DNA from: Gammaproteobacteria bacterium
GTDB taxonomy: Bacteria; Pseudomonadota; Gammaproteobacteria; Steroidobacterales; Steroidobacteraceae
DNA length: 54,638 nucleotides
Reading direction: 5' to 3'
Assembly: GCA_025358295.1 (NCBI GenBank)
Contig: JANYJY010000067.1
Coordinates: 1 to 54,638, forward strand
Each line of letters begins with the position of its first letter. Positions within the stretch are counted from its first letter, which is position 1. The notes below the pieces were generated by a model that was not told the DNA's origin, searched no databases, and saw nothing but the letters and a program-made list of their open reading frames with translations. A program made the translations under genes and the position numbers. Shown one piece after another: positions 16,809-26,746 of this stretch.

Positions 16809-17857
16809 GGTTGCTCTTCCGTCAACACCAGCGGTGGTATGGCCGACAACGCGGCAATCCGCGCCACCGTCTCCTGCCAATGACTGTTCGCGCGTAGGTC
16901 CGTCGGTATCTCGCCGCGCGCTCGCATGCGCACCAACCGCGCCTGCGATGCCGCGGAACCGGCATCCGCCGCGAATCGTTCAAGCACCAATTCTACGGAA
17001 TGTCTATCGTTGCATATGGGCAGGACGTCGCATCCTGCGGCAAATGCAAGTTCGGCGCGGGCCAGGACATCGCCGAAAGCCGCCGCGCCGGCCATCGTCA
17101 GGTCGTCGGCGAACACACAACCATGGAAACCCAGCTCACCGCGCAGGATGTCTGTAATCCAGCGACGCGATAAGCTTGCCGGCAGGGCATCCACCGCCGG
17201 AAACACCACATGGGCGGCCATGATTCCGGGCAGATTGTTGTCGATCAGCGGGCGATAAGGCCGGATATCTCCCTCCAAATCCGCAAATTCGCGTCGATCC
17301 ACCGGCAGCGCCACATGCGAATCCGCAATAACCGCACCATGGCCCGGGAAATGCTTGGCAACCGCGGCCATTCCCGCCTCGCGCAAGCCGGTCAAGGTCG
17401 CAACCGCCAATGCGGCGACCGCATCCGGATCGCGGTGGAACGCCCGGTCGCCGATGACTTCGCTCACGCCGTAGTCAAGGTCGATGCACGGAGTAAAGGA
17501 GAAGTCCACTCCCGCAGCGCGCAATTCCCCGGCCAGCAGCCAGGCTACCGACTGTGCCAGGTCCAAAGCGTCGCGCCTCTCCTCGTCGAAGCGCCTGCCC
17601 AGCAGGCGCACCGCCGGCAGACGCGTGAAGCCTTCGCGAAAACGCTGCACTCGTCCGCCCTCTTGATCGACGGCGATCAAGAGATGCGGCGTGCGTAGGG
17701 CGCGGATCGCAGCGGTGAGCGCAGCGAGTTGCTGCGGGTTACTGTAGTTCCTAGTGAACAGGATGACGCTGCCGACGAGAGGATGCCCCAGCACGCGGAC
17801 ATCGTCGGCGCTCAATTCAGCGCCCGCAATATCGACCATGAACGGACCCAAGCTCAT
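16805..17857 (-). CDS. nagZ: Beta-N-acetylhexosaminidase NagZ
   Basis: NagZ is a cytoplasmic family 3 glycoside hydrolase that removes GlcNAc from anhydro-muropeptides during peptidoglycan recycling. The 350-residue product contains DQEGGRVQR near residue 64, the family motif KHFPGHG with catalytic loop ADSHVALPVD near 170 and the nucleophile Asp in FADDLTMAGA near 247. The length is typical. ATG 17857 overlaps the rlmD stop (ATGA), with GAGGG six bases upstream. The 3' end overlaps the LOV-like gene by four bases. Confidence 0.96.
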   Translation of the reverse strand: MSLGPFMVDIAGAELSADDVRVLGHPLVGSVILFTRNYSNPQQLAALTAAIRALRTPHLLIAVDQEGGRVQRFREGFTRLPAVRLLGRRFDEERRDALDLAQSVAWLLAGELRAAGVDFSFTPCIDLDYGVSEVIGDRAFHRDPDAVAALAVATLTGLREAGMAAVAKHFPGHGAVIADSHVALPVDRREFADLEGDIRPYRPLIDNNLPGIMAAHVVFPAVDALPASLSRRWITDILRGELGFHGCVFADDLTMAGAAAFGDVLARAELAFAAGCDVLPICNDRHSVELVLERFAADAGSAASQARLVRMRARGEIPTDLRANSHWQETVARIAALSAIPPLVLTEEQP

Positions 17858-19176
17858 GCCGGGCCCTCGAAAACGGCCATCGATTCGACGTGCGTCGTAT
17901 GCGGAAACATGTCCATCACCCCTGCGCAGGTCAGCTTGAAACCTTGGCCGTGGACCAATATCTCAGCATCCCGCGCTAAACTCCCCGGATGGCAGGAAAT
18001 ATACACGACTCGCCGCGGGCGCCAATGCGCCAGGCGCGCCAGCAGTGCGGAAGCTCCGGCGCGCGGCGGGTCTAGCAGCACTAAATCGTAGGCTGCATCC
18101 GCCCAGGGCCCGAACTGCGCCGGTTCGAACAGATTCTCCCTGAAGAATGCTGCGTTGCCAACGCCGTTGCGGGCGGCATTAGCCTCCGCCTTTGCGACGA
18201 GCGCCAAATCGCCCTCCACGCCGACCACGCGCCCCGAGCGCAACGCCGCGGGCAAAGTGAAATTTCCCAGGCCACAAAACAGATCGAGTACCGAATCGTC
18301 CCTGGTGGGCATCAATAAATCCATTGCCGCGGCCACCATGGAGGCGTTGACGTCGCGGTTGATCTGGACGAAATCCACGGGTCCGAACTCGATGATGACG
18401 CGCCCGCCATCCACGGCATAGCTCAGGGGTGGGTAGTCCGAGCGCAGCGGCCGCACGGTGTCGAGCCCGCCGGTCTGCAAGAAGATCTGCAGGCTGTGCT
18501 CGATGCCGAAAGCGGCGATTTTCAGCCTGTCATCGTCGCCGGGCGCTTCCAACACCCGGAATACCAGCGCAATCGACGCGTCTCCTCCGGAAACCTCCAC
18601 CTGGGGTATTTTCTCCCGAATGGCGAGCGTTTCCACCAATGCCGCCAGGTCCCTCGGCAGATCCGCGAGTGGCTGCTGCAATACTTCGCAGCGCCGCACG
18701 TCGGCGATGTAGGGCTTTTCACGTTCGCGAAAACCGGCGAGTACCCTGCCCTTCTTGTGTACGTATTTCACGCCGAGCCGTGCGCGGCGCCGGTACGCCC
18801 ACTCCGGACCCAGCAGAGGCGGCAGAACCCGCTCCGGGTTCACCCTGCCGATACGCTGTAGATTGTCGAGCAGCTGACGCTCTTTCGCCGCCAGTTGCGC
18901 GGGCGGCGACAGATGCTGCAAAGAACATCCCCCGCACACTCCGAAATGCGCGCAGGCCGGCACAACGCGATCCGGCGAAGCACGTAGAACCTCAACCAGT
19001 CCAGCCTCATCCAATTGCCGGCGCCGCTTGAATACCCTAAGGCGAACCCGCTCGCCGGGCAATGCACCGTCGACGAATACGGCCTTGCCGTCCATGCGCG
19101 CAATGCCGCGGCCGTCGTGGGCCAAATCCACGATATCCGCTTCCTGAATATCGCCGCTGCTCAAGTCGCGGGCCAC
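17854..19176 (-). CDS. rlmD: 23S rRNA (uracil(1939)-C5)-methyltransferase RlmD
   Basis: RlmD (RumA) methylates U1939 of 23S rRNA. The 440-residue product has an N-terminal TRAM domain and a 4Fe-4S cluster site (CAHFGVCGGC near residue 75 and RRCEVL near 161). The SAM fold carries DLFCGLGNFTLP near 300 and DPPRAG near 372, with catalytic Cys in YISCHPGSLARD near 397. Its GTG start overlaps the end of the upstream exonuclease gene by 16 bases. nagZ follows with a 4-base overlap. Confidence 0.95.
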   Translation of the reverse strand: MARDLSSGDIQEADIVDLAHDGRGIARMDGKAVFVDGALPGERVRLRVFKRRRQLDEAGLVEVLRASPDRVVPACAHFGVCGGCSLQHLSPPAQLAAKERQLLDNLQRIGRVNPERVLPPLLGPEWAYRRRARLGVKYVHKKGRVLAGFREREKPYIADVRRCEVLQQPLADLPRDLAALVETLAIREKIPQVEVSGGDASIALVFRVLEAPGDDDRLKIAAFGIEHSLQIFLQTGGLDTVRPLRSDYPPLSYAVDGGRVIIEFGPVDFVQINRDVNASMVAAAMDLLMPTRDDSVLDLFCGLGNFTLPAALRSGRVVGVEGDLALVAKAEANAARNGVGNAAFFRENLFEPAQFGPWADAAYDLVLLDPPRAGASALLARLAHWRPRRVVYISCHPGSLARDAEILVHGQGFKLTCAGVMDMFPHTTHVESMAVFEGPA

Positions 19177-19934
19177 GCAGCCGCAAACTCCTTCAAATGC
19201 GGGGCCGCAGAGTCGTCCAGCAGTTTGCGCACGCGGCCAACCTCGTGGGCATGCTCGAGCGCGTTCAGATGCCCGCGCAACAGCTCGAAGCGCAGATAAA
19301 CCAAATAGGTGTTCAGCACGTCGGTCTCGCAGTAATCACGAATCCGCGACAGACCGCCGCGCAGATACTCCGGCCAGACATCGGCGCCATGCATCCCAAC
19401 CTTGCCGGGAAAGCCGAGCAGGGTCGCGATGTCGTTCAGGCTCGCGCGGCCGCGCCCTTGGAAACCGGACAATATATCCATTAGGTCCATGTGCCGCCAA
19501 TGGAAGCGGCTCAAGTAATTGCTGAAACGGAAGCTATTATCCGAATCGCCGGTCTCCCAGTATCGTGCGGCCGTCACGCCATGCAGCATGCTGCGATAAT
19601 TCAGCACCGGCAAGTCGAATCCTGCGCCATTCCACGACACCAGGTCCGGCGTGAACTTATCCAACCCGTCGAAAAAGCGCTCTATCAGCACCTTCTCCGA
19701 CGCGCCCTCATCCCCGAGACTCCAAACCTTCAGCGAGTCTTTCGAGCGCATCACCACCGAGATGGCGACCACACGGTGCTGTTCATGCGAAAGGAATTCG
19801 CTGCCGGTTTCCTGGCGACGCTTGGTAAACATGATTTGCCCGACCTGCTCGTCGGACAAATCATGCAATCCGTACAGCCGCCTGCCAAGGTCGGTATCGG
19901 GCACGGTCTCGATGTCGAACACCAGTGTGTTCAC
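19161..19934 (-). CDS. PolB-like 3'-5' exonuclease domain protein
   Basis: The 257-residue product matches the stand-alone predicted 3'-5' exonuclease group related to the PolB proofreading domain (DnaQ-like fold). Metal-binding acidic residues are visible in FDIETVPD near residues 6-13, WNGAGFDLPVL near 100 and YCETDVLNTYLVY near 205. It probably trims DNA or RNA 3' ends, but the substrate is unknown. Translation begins at GTG 19934, directly after the acpS stop with no gap. It sits between acpS and rlmD in the long operon. Confidence 0.88.
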   Translation of the reverse strand: MNTLVFDIETVPDTDLGRRLYGLHDLSDEQVGQIMFTKRRQETGSEFLSHEQHRVVAISVVMRSKDSLKVWSLGDEGASEKVLIERFFDGLDKFTPDLVSWNGAGFDLPVLNYRSMLHGVTAARYWETGDSDNSFRFSNYLSRFHWRHMDLMDILSGFQGRGRASLNDIATLLGFPGKVGMHGADVWPEYLRGGLSRIRDYCETDVLNTYLVYLRFELLRGHLNALEHAHEVGRVRKLLDDSAAPHLKEFAAAWPAT

Positions 19935-20321
19935 TTAAGGCTGCCTCCGCATGAGAACGGCAACGGCCACGACGAGGCCCGCTTCGTCGGTCAATGTCAC
20001 GTGACCTTCGCCGATGCCGAGTCCGTCGCGCACCTTGGCGCCCCGCGCGGAATAAACAACCTCGGGTTTTCCCCAGGAATTCTGTACGACTCCCACGTCG
20101 CGTATCCAAATGCCATGCGCGAATCCCGTGCCCATGCCCTTGACGATGGCTTCCTTGGCCGCGAAACGCATGGCGACGAATCGCACGGGGCGCGCCGTGC
20201 GCTCGTACTGCACGCGCTCCTCCGGCATCAACAGATGCGATAGAAACCGCTCGCCGTACTTCGCGTATACGCGCTCGATGCGGTCGACCTTGAGCACGTC
20301 GATGCCGATGCCGTAAATCAC
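19935..20321 (-). CDS. acpS: Holo-[acyl-carrier-protein] synthase AcpS
   Basis: AcpS transfers 4'-phosphopantetheine from CoA to the acyl carrier protein. The 128-residue product has [14 protein letters not shown] at residues 4-17 (metal-binding Asp) and [13 protein letters not shown] near 55-67, the two family signatures. The start is GTG 20321, overlapping the pdxJ stop as GTGA. The frame is open much further upstream, but that part is antisense-like pdxJ shadow with no family similarity. The pdxJ-acpS pairing is conserved in Gammaproteobacteria. Confidence 0.95.
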   Translation of the reverse strand: MIYGIGIDVLKVDRIERVYAKYGERFLSHLLMPEERVQYERTARPVRFVAMRFAAKEAIVKGMGTGFAHGIWIRDVGVVQNSWGKPEVVYSARGAKVRDGLGIGEGHVTLTDEAGLVVAVAVLMRRQP

Positions 20322-21064
20322 ACGCGCGCCGCGCGCATCAATTCCTTCATATCGCGCACGGCCTTGGACAGCCCGTCGGTGACGGAGCGCGCGATGATGG
20401 AGTGGCCGATGTTGAGTTCGACGATTTCGGGTATGGCGGCAATCGGTTCGACATTGTGATAGTTCAAGCCATGACCGGCATTCACGACCAGACCGAGCCG
20501 AGCCGCAAATTTCGCGGCGGCGCATAGTCGCTCGAACTCGCGCGCGCGCGCGGCGCCGGTCGAATCCGAGTACGTTCCCGTATGCAGCTCGATCACCGGA
20601 GCGCCCGCCCGCTGTGCCGCCTCGATTTGCTCCGGGTCTGGGTCGATGAACAGAGAAACGCGAATTCCGGAGGTACCGAGCGCCTTCACGGCAGCGCCGA
20701 TCCGCGCCTCCTGCCCCAAAACATTCAACCCACCTTCGGTGGTCACTTCCTGGCGGGATTCCGGCACCAGGCACGCATCCTGGGGCAGAACCTTCTGCGC
20801 GATCCGGATCATTTCCTCCGTCACCGCCATTTCCAGGTTCATACGCGTCTGCAGGACTTCGCGCATTGCCGTCACGTCCCGATCCTGGATGTGGCGCCGG
20901 TCTTCGCGCAGATGCAAGGTAATGCTGTCGGCGCCGGCCTGCTCTGCCATCAACGCCGCGTAAACAGGGTCAGGGTAGCGGGCGCGGCGCGCTTGACGCA
21001 GCGTCGCCACATGATCGATGTTGACGCCAAGCGCTATGCTGCCGTGCAAGTCGCCGCCGCTCAC
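20318..21064 (-). CDS. pdxJ: Pyridoxine 5'-phosphate synthase PdxJ
   Basis: PdxJ condenses 1-deoxyxylulose 5-phosphate with 3-amino-1-phosphohydroxyacetone to give pyridoxine 5'-phosphate. The 248-residue TIM barrel shows [15 protein letters not shown] near residues 12-26, [12 protein letters not shown] near 48, [10 protein letters not shown] near 75, CLVPE near 97 and [10 protein letters not shown] near 200. The length is typical. Its GTG start overlaps the recO stop by four bases (GTGA), and its stop overlaps acpS. Confidence 0.96.
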   Translation of the reverse strand: MSGGDLHGSIALGVNIDHVATLRQARRARYPDPVYAALMAEQAGADSITLHLREDRRHIQDRDVTAMREVLQTRMNLEMAVTEEMIRIAQKVLPQDACLVPESRQEVTTEGGLNVLGQEARIGAAVKALGTSGIRVSLFIDPDPEQIEAAQRAGAPVIELHTGTYSDSTGAARAREFERLCAAAKFAARLGLVVNAGHGLNYHNVEPIAAIPEIVELNIGHSIIARSVTDGLSKAVRDMKELMRAARV

Positions 21065-21846
21065 GAGACGGACTCGCGATGACGCAGCGCCAGTGCAACT
21101 TCGCGCGACTTCAACGAGCGGCCGTCGAGGCAGGCGTCGATCGCCGCACGTAGCACCCGCTTCGCATCACGCAGCGAACGGGCATCGCCGAAGCGTTCCG
21201 CTTGCAGATCGACCAGAGATTGTCCGTAGACGGCGCCTGGTGCATCCGCCACACACGGCTGCGGTCCGCTCTCGGCGGCAAACCGGTAATAGCGGCTCAT
21301 TTCCACCGGAACTCCCTCGCCGGTTCTTTCCAGCTCCAGGCCGTATCCCAAATCGTTCAGTAGTCGCTTCTCGAAGCGCCGCAGCGCCGGCTCCTCGTAC
21401 TCGCCCTCGCACAGCGCCTGCATGCAAGCAGCATAAGAATGGAAGATTGCTGGGTGGGGGTCGCAGCGCTGGGTCAACTTCAACAGCAGCTCGTTCAAAT
21501 AAAATCCGCTCATGAGCCGGTTCGGCGCCAGGCTTGTGATCAGACCATCCACCTCCGCCGTCACCAGCTGGCAGGCTTCCCCCTTACCGGACCAGGACAC
21601 TAGTATCCGCTGGAAGGGTCGAAGCACGCCACGAAGGGCGGATTTCGGCCCGCTGGCGCCGCGGGCGAACAGAGTGAGGCGTCCATGGTCGCCGGTGAAC
21701 ACTTCCACGATGCGGCTGGTATCACGGTAGGGGTACTGGTGCAGAACATAGGCCGGAGCCAGCCACACCTGCCGCGCGGATGGCCGCCCCGCGGACGGCC
21801 GCCCCGCGGATGGCCGCCCCGCGGATGGCCGCCCCTCGGTGTTCAC
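21061..21846 (-). CDS. recO: DNA repair protein RecO with a repeat-expanded N-terminus
   Basis: RecO helps RecR load RecA on SSB-coated gaps. After the start, the 261-residue product has four tandem copies of GRPSA (residues about 5-24). The canonical RecO OB-fold follows ([20 protein letters not shown], then [10 protein letters not shown]), then a helical C-terminal domain with [18 protein letters not shown] 21846 overlaps the era stop (GTGA) and is the operon-consistent start. The repeat peptide is outside the normal family alignment. The frame is open upstream of 21846 but that reads era sequence. Confidence 0.93.
   Translation of the reverse strand: MNTEGRPSAGRPSAGRPSAGRPSARQVWLAPAYVLHQYPYRDTSRIVEVFTGDHGRLTLFARGASGPKSALRGVLRPFQRILVSWSGKGEACQLVTAEVDGLITSLAPNRLMSGFYLNELLLKLTQRCDPHPAIFHSYAACMQALCEGEYEEPALRRFEKRLLNDLGYGLELERTGEGVPVEMSRYYRFAAESGPQPCVADAPGAVYGQSLVDLQAERFGDARSLRDAKRVLRAAIDACLDGRSLKSREVALALRHRESVS
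21776..21835. repeat. Four tandem copies of a 15-base unit inside recO
   Basis: The unit GCGGATGGCCGCCCC occurs at 21776-21790, 21806-21820 and 21821-21835. A one-base variant (C for T at the sixth position) sits at 21791-21805. The 15-base period keeps the recO frame and codes for GRPSA. Such a GC-rich in-frame microrepeat can change copy number by slippage. Confidence 0.95.
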
Positions 21847-22742
21847 AGCGTATCGTACCCAAACTGGCGCAGTGCCATTTCGCTGTCCGCCCAGTTTTCC
21901 TTGACCTTGACCCACAGCTCCAGATGCACGGAGCGTTGCCACAGGTCGTTGAGTTCGATGCGCGCCAGCCGACCTATTTCCTTCAGCCGCTCGCCGCCTT
22001 GGCCGATGACAATGGCCTTCTGCCCCGCACGCTCGACCCAGATCACGGCATTGATCATGAGCCGGTTGTTCTCATCCGCAAAGCGTTCGATTTGCACATT
22101 TATGCCATAGGGCAGTTCCTCGCGCAGCTTCAGCGTCAGCTTCTCACGCACGATTTCCGCCGCATGGAACGGCTCGTCGCGGTCGGTGACGACATCCGAG
22201 GCAAACAACGGCGGCGATATCGGCAGCCGCGAGCCGACGAGATCGACCAGGCGATCCAGGTTATCGGACTGCATCGCCGATATCGGGATGATGCCCGACG
22301 CAGGGATGCGCTGCGTCATATCCTCGAGAAACGGCAACAGCTGATCCTTGGGGAACACTCGATCGACCTTGTTGACCACCAGGAACAACGGCTGTTTCAA
22401 GCCCCGCACCCGCTCCCAGACCCAGGTGTCTTCCTCGGTAAAGCGCATGGCTTCGATCACGAACAAAACGACATCGGCGTCCTGCGACGACGAAATGGCG
22501 ACGCGGTTCATGTACTGGTTCATCACACGGCGCGTGGATTCGTGCAGTCCCGGCGTATCGACCAGCACCAACTGGGCCTCGGGCCGGTTGACGACGCCTA
22601 GAATCCGGTGCCGCGTGGTTTGCGGCTTGGCCGTCACGATAGAGACCTTGCGCCCCACCAGGGCATTGACGAGCGTCGACTTGCCGACGTTCGGCCGGCC
22701 CACAATGGCCACGTGACCGGCATGGAAAGGAGGGCTGCTCAT
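21843..22742 (-). CDS. era: GTPase Era
   Basis: Era is an essential GTPase for 30S subunit assembly and 16S rRNA 3'-end handling. The 299-residue product has G1 GRPNVGKSTL near residues 15-24, G3 DTPGLHE near 62, G4 NKVDRV near 124 and a C-terminal KH domain with GQGGERLKEIGRLAR near 250. Its ATG overlaps the rnc stop (ATGA). rnc-era-recO is a conserved block. Confidence 0.97.
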   Translation of the reverse strand: MSSPPFHAGHVAIVGRPNVGKSTLVNALVGRKVSIVTAKPQTTRHRILGVVNRPEAQLVLVDTPGLHESTRRVMNQYMNRVAISSSQDADVVLFVIEAMRFTEEDTWVWERVRGLKQPLFLVVNKVDRVFPKDQLLPFLEDMTQRIPASGIIPISAMQSDNLDRLVDLVGSRLPISPPLFASDVVTDRDEPFHAAEIVREKLTLKLREELPYGINVQIERFADENNRLMINAVIWVERAGQKAIVIGQGGERLKEIGRLARIELNDLWQRSVHLELWVKVKENWADSEMALRQFGYDTL

Positions 22743-23449
22743 GACGACTTGCGCAATTCGGGCGGCAGCAGGCCGAGCACTGTCGCGGCCGCCAATTGCT
22801 CGGCGCGCCGGCGGCTGCCACCCTCGCCCGCGGCGGCCAGTCCGAATGCCGGCACTTCGCAGTTGACGGTGAACGACTGCAGATGGGGCTCGCCCGCGAC
22901 CGTGGTCAAGGTATAAACCGGCAATGCGAGCCCGCGTGCCTGGAGGGCTTCCTGCAAGCGGGTCTTTGGATCCTTCAGGGTGTCCGCCGCCGGCAATGTC
23001 GCCAGCCGCGGACCCATGATGTGTGCCACCGCTGCCGCCGCCGCATCGAATCCCGAATCCAGAAAAATCGCGCCCAAAATGGCCTCCAATGCATCCGCAA
23101 GTATCGATGCCCGGCGAAATCCGCCGGTTTTCAATTCACCGCTGCCGAGACGCAGGTGTTCGCCCAGCCCAAGCTCCCCGGCGACTTCCGCCAGGGTATC
23201 GCCGCTGACCAGCGTCGCCCGCAGCCGCGACAAGTCGCCTTCGTCGACCTGCGGGTGCGCATCGTATAGCAAGCGCGCCACACTGCAATTGAGAATCGAA
23301 TCGCCCAGGAATTCCAGACGCTCATTGTGTTCGGCAGCCGCGCTGCGGTGAGTGACTGCTGCATACAACAGCGAGGGCTGCTTGAAAACGTAGCCGAACG
23401 AGCCTTCGATCCAAGTCAACAGATCATCGGATTTGCGCAGCGGAATCAC
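22739..23449 (-). CDS. rnc: Ribonuclease III
   Basis: RNase III cleaves double-stranded RNA in rRNA and mRNA maturation. The 236-residue product has the catalytic signature ERLEFLGDSILN near residues 43-54, a second acidic site DALEAILGAIFLDSG near 118 and a C-terminal double-stranded RNA-binding domain (residues about 160-230). Translation starts at GTG 23449, overlapping the DUF4845 gene stop (GTGA). Confidence 0.97.
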   Translation of the reverse strand: MIPLRKSDDLLTWIEGSFGYVFKQPSLLYAAVTHRSAAAEHNERLEFLGDSILNCSVARLLYDAHPQVDEGDLSRLRATLVSGDTLAEVAGELGLGEHLRLGSGELKTGGFRRASILADALEAILGAIFLDSGFDAAAAAVAHIMGPRLATLPAADTLKDPKTRLQEALQARGLALPVYTLTTVAGEPHLQSFTVNCEVPAFGLAAAGEGGSRRRAEQLAAATVLGLLPPELRKSS

Positions 23450-23817
23450 TGCACCTTCACGGTCTTCTCAAAGTGCACGGACAGGGACACGTTGGCGATA
23501 TACGGGACCGGCTCGTCGTATGCGAGGTGCATGGTCACACCCGAATCATCCTTGGTGATTTCGATATCCTTGTAGCTCACCGCAGAGATGTCCTCGATTG
23601 CCCAGTGGCGCTCCAGGGAACGGCGTATGGCGCCCGGATCGGGAGTGTCCTTCAGTTCTTGTGCCGTCGCATCCATGGTGCGCACGACCTGCATGTAGGT
23701 GAGATAGACCGGAACCAAACGTATGCCCGCGTAGGCGATAACCCCTACCAGCGCGAGGATGACGAGAATTCCGATAAACGTGATGCCTTGCTGACGATGT
23801 CGCATGATTTTTTTCAT
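23446..23817 (-). CDS. DUF4845 membrane protein between lepB and rnc
   Basis: The 123-residue product has an N-terminal membrane helix (ITFIGILVILALVGVIAYAG) after a basic start MKKIMRHRQQG, then a periplasmic domain of about 85 residues. This matches DUF4845, which is often found between lepB and rnc in Gamma- and Betaproteobacteria. The start resembles a type IV pilin-like leader (QQGITFIG), but the family is not known to be processed. Its function is unknown; the position suggests a link with signal peptidase or the envelope. Confidence 0.9.
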   Translation of the reverse strand: MKKIMRHRQQGITFIGILVILALVGVIAYAGIRLVPVYLTYMQVVRTMDATAQELKDTPDPGAIRRSLERHWAIEDISAVSYKDIEITKDDSGVTMHLAYDEPVPYIANVSLSVHFEKTVKVQ

Positions 23818-23841
23818 CCCATGGCCTCCAAAAATGACCCT

Positions 23842-24861
23842 TTATTGAATCGCATTCCCGATCCGTCGCCAGAGAGGTCCGTCACGAGTATCAAGATTAA
23901 GCCAAATTCGCACCGCTTTACCCACTAGATTTTGCTCCGGCACGAAGCCCGGGGCGTCAACTTCGTTCTGAAACCGGCTGTCCTTGCTGTTGTTGCGATT
24001 GTCGCCCATAAAGAAATAGTGCCCCTCGGGCACCACCCACTCGCCCGTCTTGACGCCGCCGTTGGCGAACATGATGCGGTGTCGGTTGGCACCGAGCTGC
24101 TCAATGACGGTCGGGGCGTCCGCATAGTTCAGCAGATCTTGCTTCGGGCCGGCATAGAGCGGCCCCCGTTCCTGCGGTACGGGCTTGTCGTTGACGTAGA
24201 GTTCGTTGTTATCGTCGACCCGGATGCGGTCGCCGGGGAGGCCCACCAGCCGCTTGATGTAGTTGATTTTCGGATTGGGCGGCAGCCGAAACACGATGAC
24301 ATCGCCCCGCTGCGGAGTCCCCGTGGGTATCAACAGCGTATTGGTGACGGGCAGGCGCAATCCATAGGAATACTTGCTCACAAAGATGAAGTCGCCATCG
24401 AACAAGGTCGGCATCATGGAATCGGACGGAATGCGGAACGGTTCGAACAAGAACGATCGGATCACCAGCACCAACACGATGACCGGAAAAAATGAACGCG
24501 CATATTCGACCGCGATGGGTTCGCGTACCCGCTCGAGCGGTGTGCCTGCCGCGGCCGCCGCGCGCTTGCGGCGGCGCGCGAAGAACGCCTGATCCAGCGC
24601 CCAGATGATGCCCGAAGCCGCGCCCACCACCACCAACATCAGGCTGAAGTCGACGGCTTCATAGCGAAACAGCCGCCATAGCATGGCCAGCGACAGACCC
24701 ACCAGCGTGTAGCCCGCCAGTTTCGGCAGCATTGGCTCCTCGACGCTGGTTGCGCCGGGATCGCGCTTGGGCCGCGCGAACCAGCCGTCGGCCAGAATCA
24801 CCAGGACGCAAACCACGCCTGCGCATAGCAGACCCAAGAAAAGGCTATCGCCATCAGTCAC
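23842..24861 (-). CDS. lepB: Signal peptidase I
   Basis: Signal peptidase I removes Sec and Tat signal peptides at the periplasmic face of the inner membrane. The 339-residue product has three N-terminal hydrophobic helices (near residues 8-24, 50-65 and 74-92) and a further segment before the catalytic domain. The nucleophile Ser lies in PSDSMMPTL near residue 148 and the general base Lys in YIKRLVGLPGD near 202. C-terminal boxes include GDNRNNSKDSR near 290. Translation starts at GTG 24861 with GGGGGAA five bases before it. lepA is 49 bases upstream. Confidence 0.96.
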   Translation of the reverse strand: MTDGDSLFLGLLCAGVVCVLVILADGWFARPKRDPGATSVEEPMLPKLAGYTLVGLSLAMLWRLFRYEAVDFSLMLVVVGAASGIIWALDQAFFARRRKRAAAAAGTPLERVREPIAVEYARSFFPVIVLVLVIRSFLFEPFRIPSDSMMPTLFDGDFIFVSKYSYGLRLPVTNTLLIPTGTPQRGDVIVFRLPPNPKINYIKRLVGLPGDRIRVDDNNELYVNDKPVPQERGPLYAGPKQDLLNYADAPTVIEQLGANRHRIMFANGGVKTGEWVVPEGHYFFMGDNRNNSKDSRFQNEVDAPGFVPEQNLVGKAVRIWLNLDTRDGPLWRRIGNAIQ

Positions 24862-24910
24862 GAAATTCCCCCAAATAAAAGGCTAATTTAGATGTCCCTT
24901 AATCATGGAT

Positions 24911-26710
24911 TCAATTGGTCTTCTTGCCCACCTGCAAGACCGCCAGGAAAGCTTCCTGCGGAATCTCGACCTGACCCACTTGTTTCATGCGCTTTTTGCC
25001 GGCTTTTTGTTTCTCGAGAAGCTTGCGCTTGCGGGAGATGTCGCCGCCATAGCACTTGGCCAGCACGTTCTTGCGCATGGCCTTGACGCTCGCCCGCGCA
25101 ATGATATGGCTGCCGATCGCGGCCTGCACGGCAATGTCGAACATCTGCCGTGGAATCAGCTCCTGCATTTTATCGACCAATTCCCGGCCGCGGTTATACG
25201 AATTGTCGCGATGAACGATCAGCGACAGCGCATCCACAGCATCGCCGTTGATCAGCACATCGAGCTTGACCAGCGGCGCCGCCTGAAAGTGGCTGAATTC
25301 GTAATCGAAGGATGCATAGCCGCGGCTAGCTGATTTGAGGCGATCGAAAAAATCGAGCACGACCTCGGCCAGCGGCAAGTCGTATTGCAGCGAAACCTGA
25401 CTGCCGAGAAACAGCATCTTCTTCTGCACTCCGCGCTTTTCGCTGCACAGAGTCAGCACAGCACCCACATGATCGGGCGGCACCAAGATATTGGCGGTGA
25501 TGATGGGCTCGCGCAGCTCAGAGATGCGATCCTGAGGCGGCAGCTTGGAGGGATTGTCGACGTTGACGACGGAACCGTCCGTGAGCAGCACTTCGTAGAT
25601 CACGGTGGGCGCGCTGGTGATCAAGTCCAGGTCGTACTCGCGTTCCAGCCGCTCCTGGACGATGTCCATGTGCAAGAGCCCCAGGAAACCGCAGCGAAAT
25701 CCGAAGCCCAATGCCGTCGATACCTCGGGCTCGAAGTGCAAGGCAGAATCGTTGAGCTTCAGCTTCTTGAGCGCTTCGCGAAATTGCTCGTAATCGTCCG
25801 AACTGACCGGGAACAAACCCGCGAATACCCGAGGCTGTACCTGCTTGAAGCCCGCGAGCGGCGCCTTGGCAGGGTTGTTCTCAAGGGTAATGGTATCGCC
25901 CACCGGGGCGCCGTCGATCTCTTTGATGCCGGCTATGACGAAACCGACTTCGCCGGTGTTCAGAGAGTCACGCGTCATGGGTTTCGGAGCGAATCGACCC
26001 AGCTTGTCAATTTGGTGGCTGCGGCCCGTCGACATGACGCGGATCTTGGCGCCCGTGTGCAATGCACCATGCATGACGCGCACCAACGAGACGACACCGA
26101 CATAGTTATCGAACCAGGAATCGATGATCAGGGCCTGTAACGGGCCATCCGGATCGCCTTTCGGCGGCGGGATGCGCTTGACCAGCTGCTCCAGAAGCTC
26201 GGGTACGCCGAGTCCGGTCTTGGCGCTCACCAGTGCGGCATCGTCGGCCGGAATACCGATGATTTCTTCTATTTCATGGATGACTTTGGCGGGGTCGGCC
26301 GAGGGCAAATCGATCTTGTTAATGACCGGCAGCACTTCTAGCCCCTGTTCCAGGGCCGTATAGCAATTGGCCACGCTCTGGGCTTCGACGCCCTGGGCGG
26401 CATCCACCACCAGCAGCGCCCCTTCGCAGGCCGCCAGCGATCTCGATACTTCGTAGGAGAAATCCACGTGACCCGGCGTATCGATGAAATTCAGCTGGTA
26501 CACCTCCCCCGTCACGGAGGTAAATGACAACGTGACGCTTTGCGCCTTGATAGTGATACCTCGTTCCCGTTCGAGGTCCATCGAGTCGAGCACTTGGGCC
26601 TGCATTTCCCGTGCGTCGAGACCGCCGCATTCCTGGATAAATCGATCTGCGAGCGTGGATTTGCCGTGATCAACATGAGCAATAATAGAAAAGTTGCGGA
26701 TATTCTTCAT
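24911..26710 (-). CDS. lepA: Elongation factor 4 (LepA)
   Basis: LepA is a ribosomal GTPase that remobilises stalled or mistranslocated ribosomes. The 599-residue product has [13 protein letters not shown] near residues 12-24 (G1), the switch region [10 protein letters not shown] near 48, [11 protein letters not shown] near 77 (G3) and [10 protein letters not shown] near 131 (G4). The C-terminal LepA-specific domain includes [18 protein letters not shown]. Length and order match the family. A glutaredoxin-like gene lies 36 bases upstream and lepB follows. Confidence 0.98.
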   Translation of the reverse strand: MKNIRNFSIIAHVDHGKSTLADRFIQECGGLDAREMQAQVLDSMDLERERGITIKAQSVTLSFTSVTGEVYQLNFIDTPGHVDFSYEVSRSLAACEGALLVVDAAQGVEAQSVANCYTALEQGLEVLPVINKIDLPSADPAKVIHEIEEIIGIPADDAALVSAKTGLGVPELLEQLVKRIPPPKGDPDGPLQALIIDSWFDNYVGVVSLVRVMHGALHTGAKIRVMSTGRSHQIDKLGRFAPKPMTRDSLNTGEVGFVIAGIKEIDGAPVGDTITLENNPAKAPLAGFKQVQPRVFAGLFPVSSDDYEQFREALKKLKLNDSALHFEPEVSTALGFGFRCGFLGLLHMDIVQERLEREYDLDLITSAPTVIYEVLLTDGSVVNVDNPSKLPPQDRISELREPIITANILVPPDHVGAVLTLCSEKRGVQKKMLFLGSQVSLQYDLPLAEVVLDFFDRLKSASRGYASFDYEFSHFQAAPLVKLDVLINGDAVDALSLIVHRDNSYNRGRELVDKMQELIPRQMFDIAVQAAIGSHIIARASVKAMRKNVLAKCYGGDISRKRKLLEKQKAGKKRMKQVGQVEIPQEAFLAVLQVGKKTN

Positions 26711-26746
26711 CGACGATTGGGGACCCCGGCTCGGACAAACCAGCGA

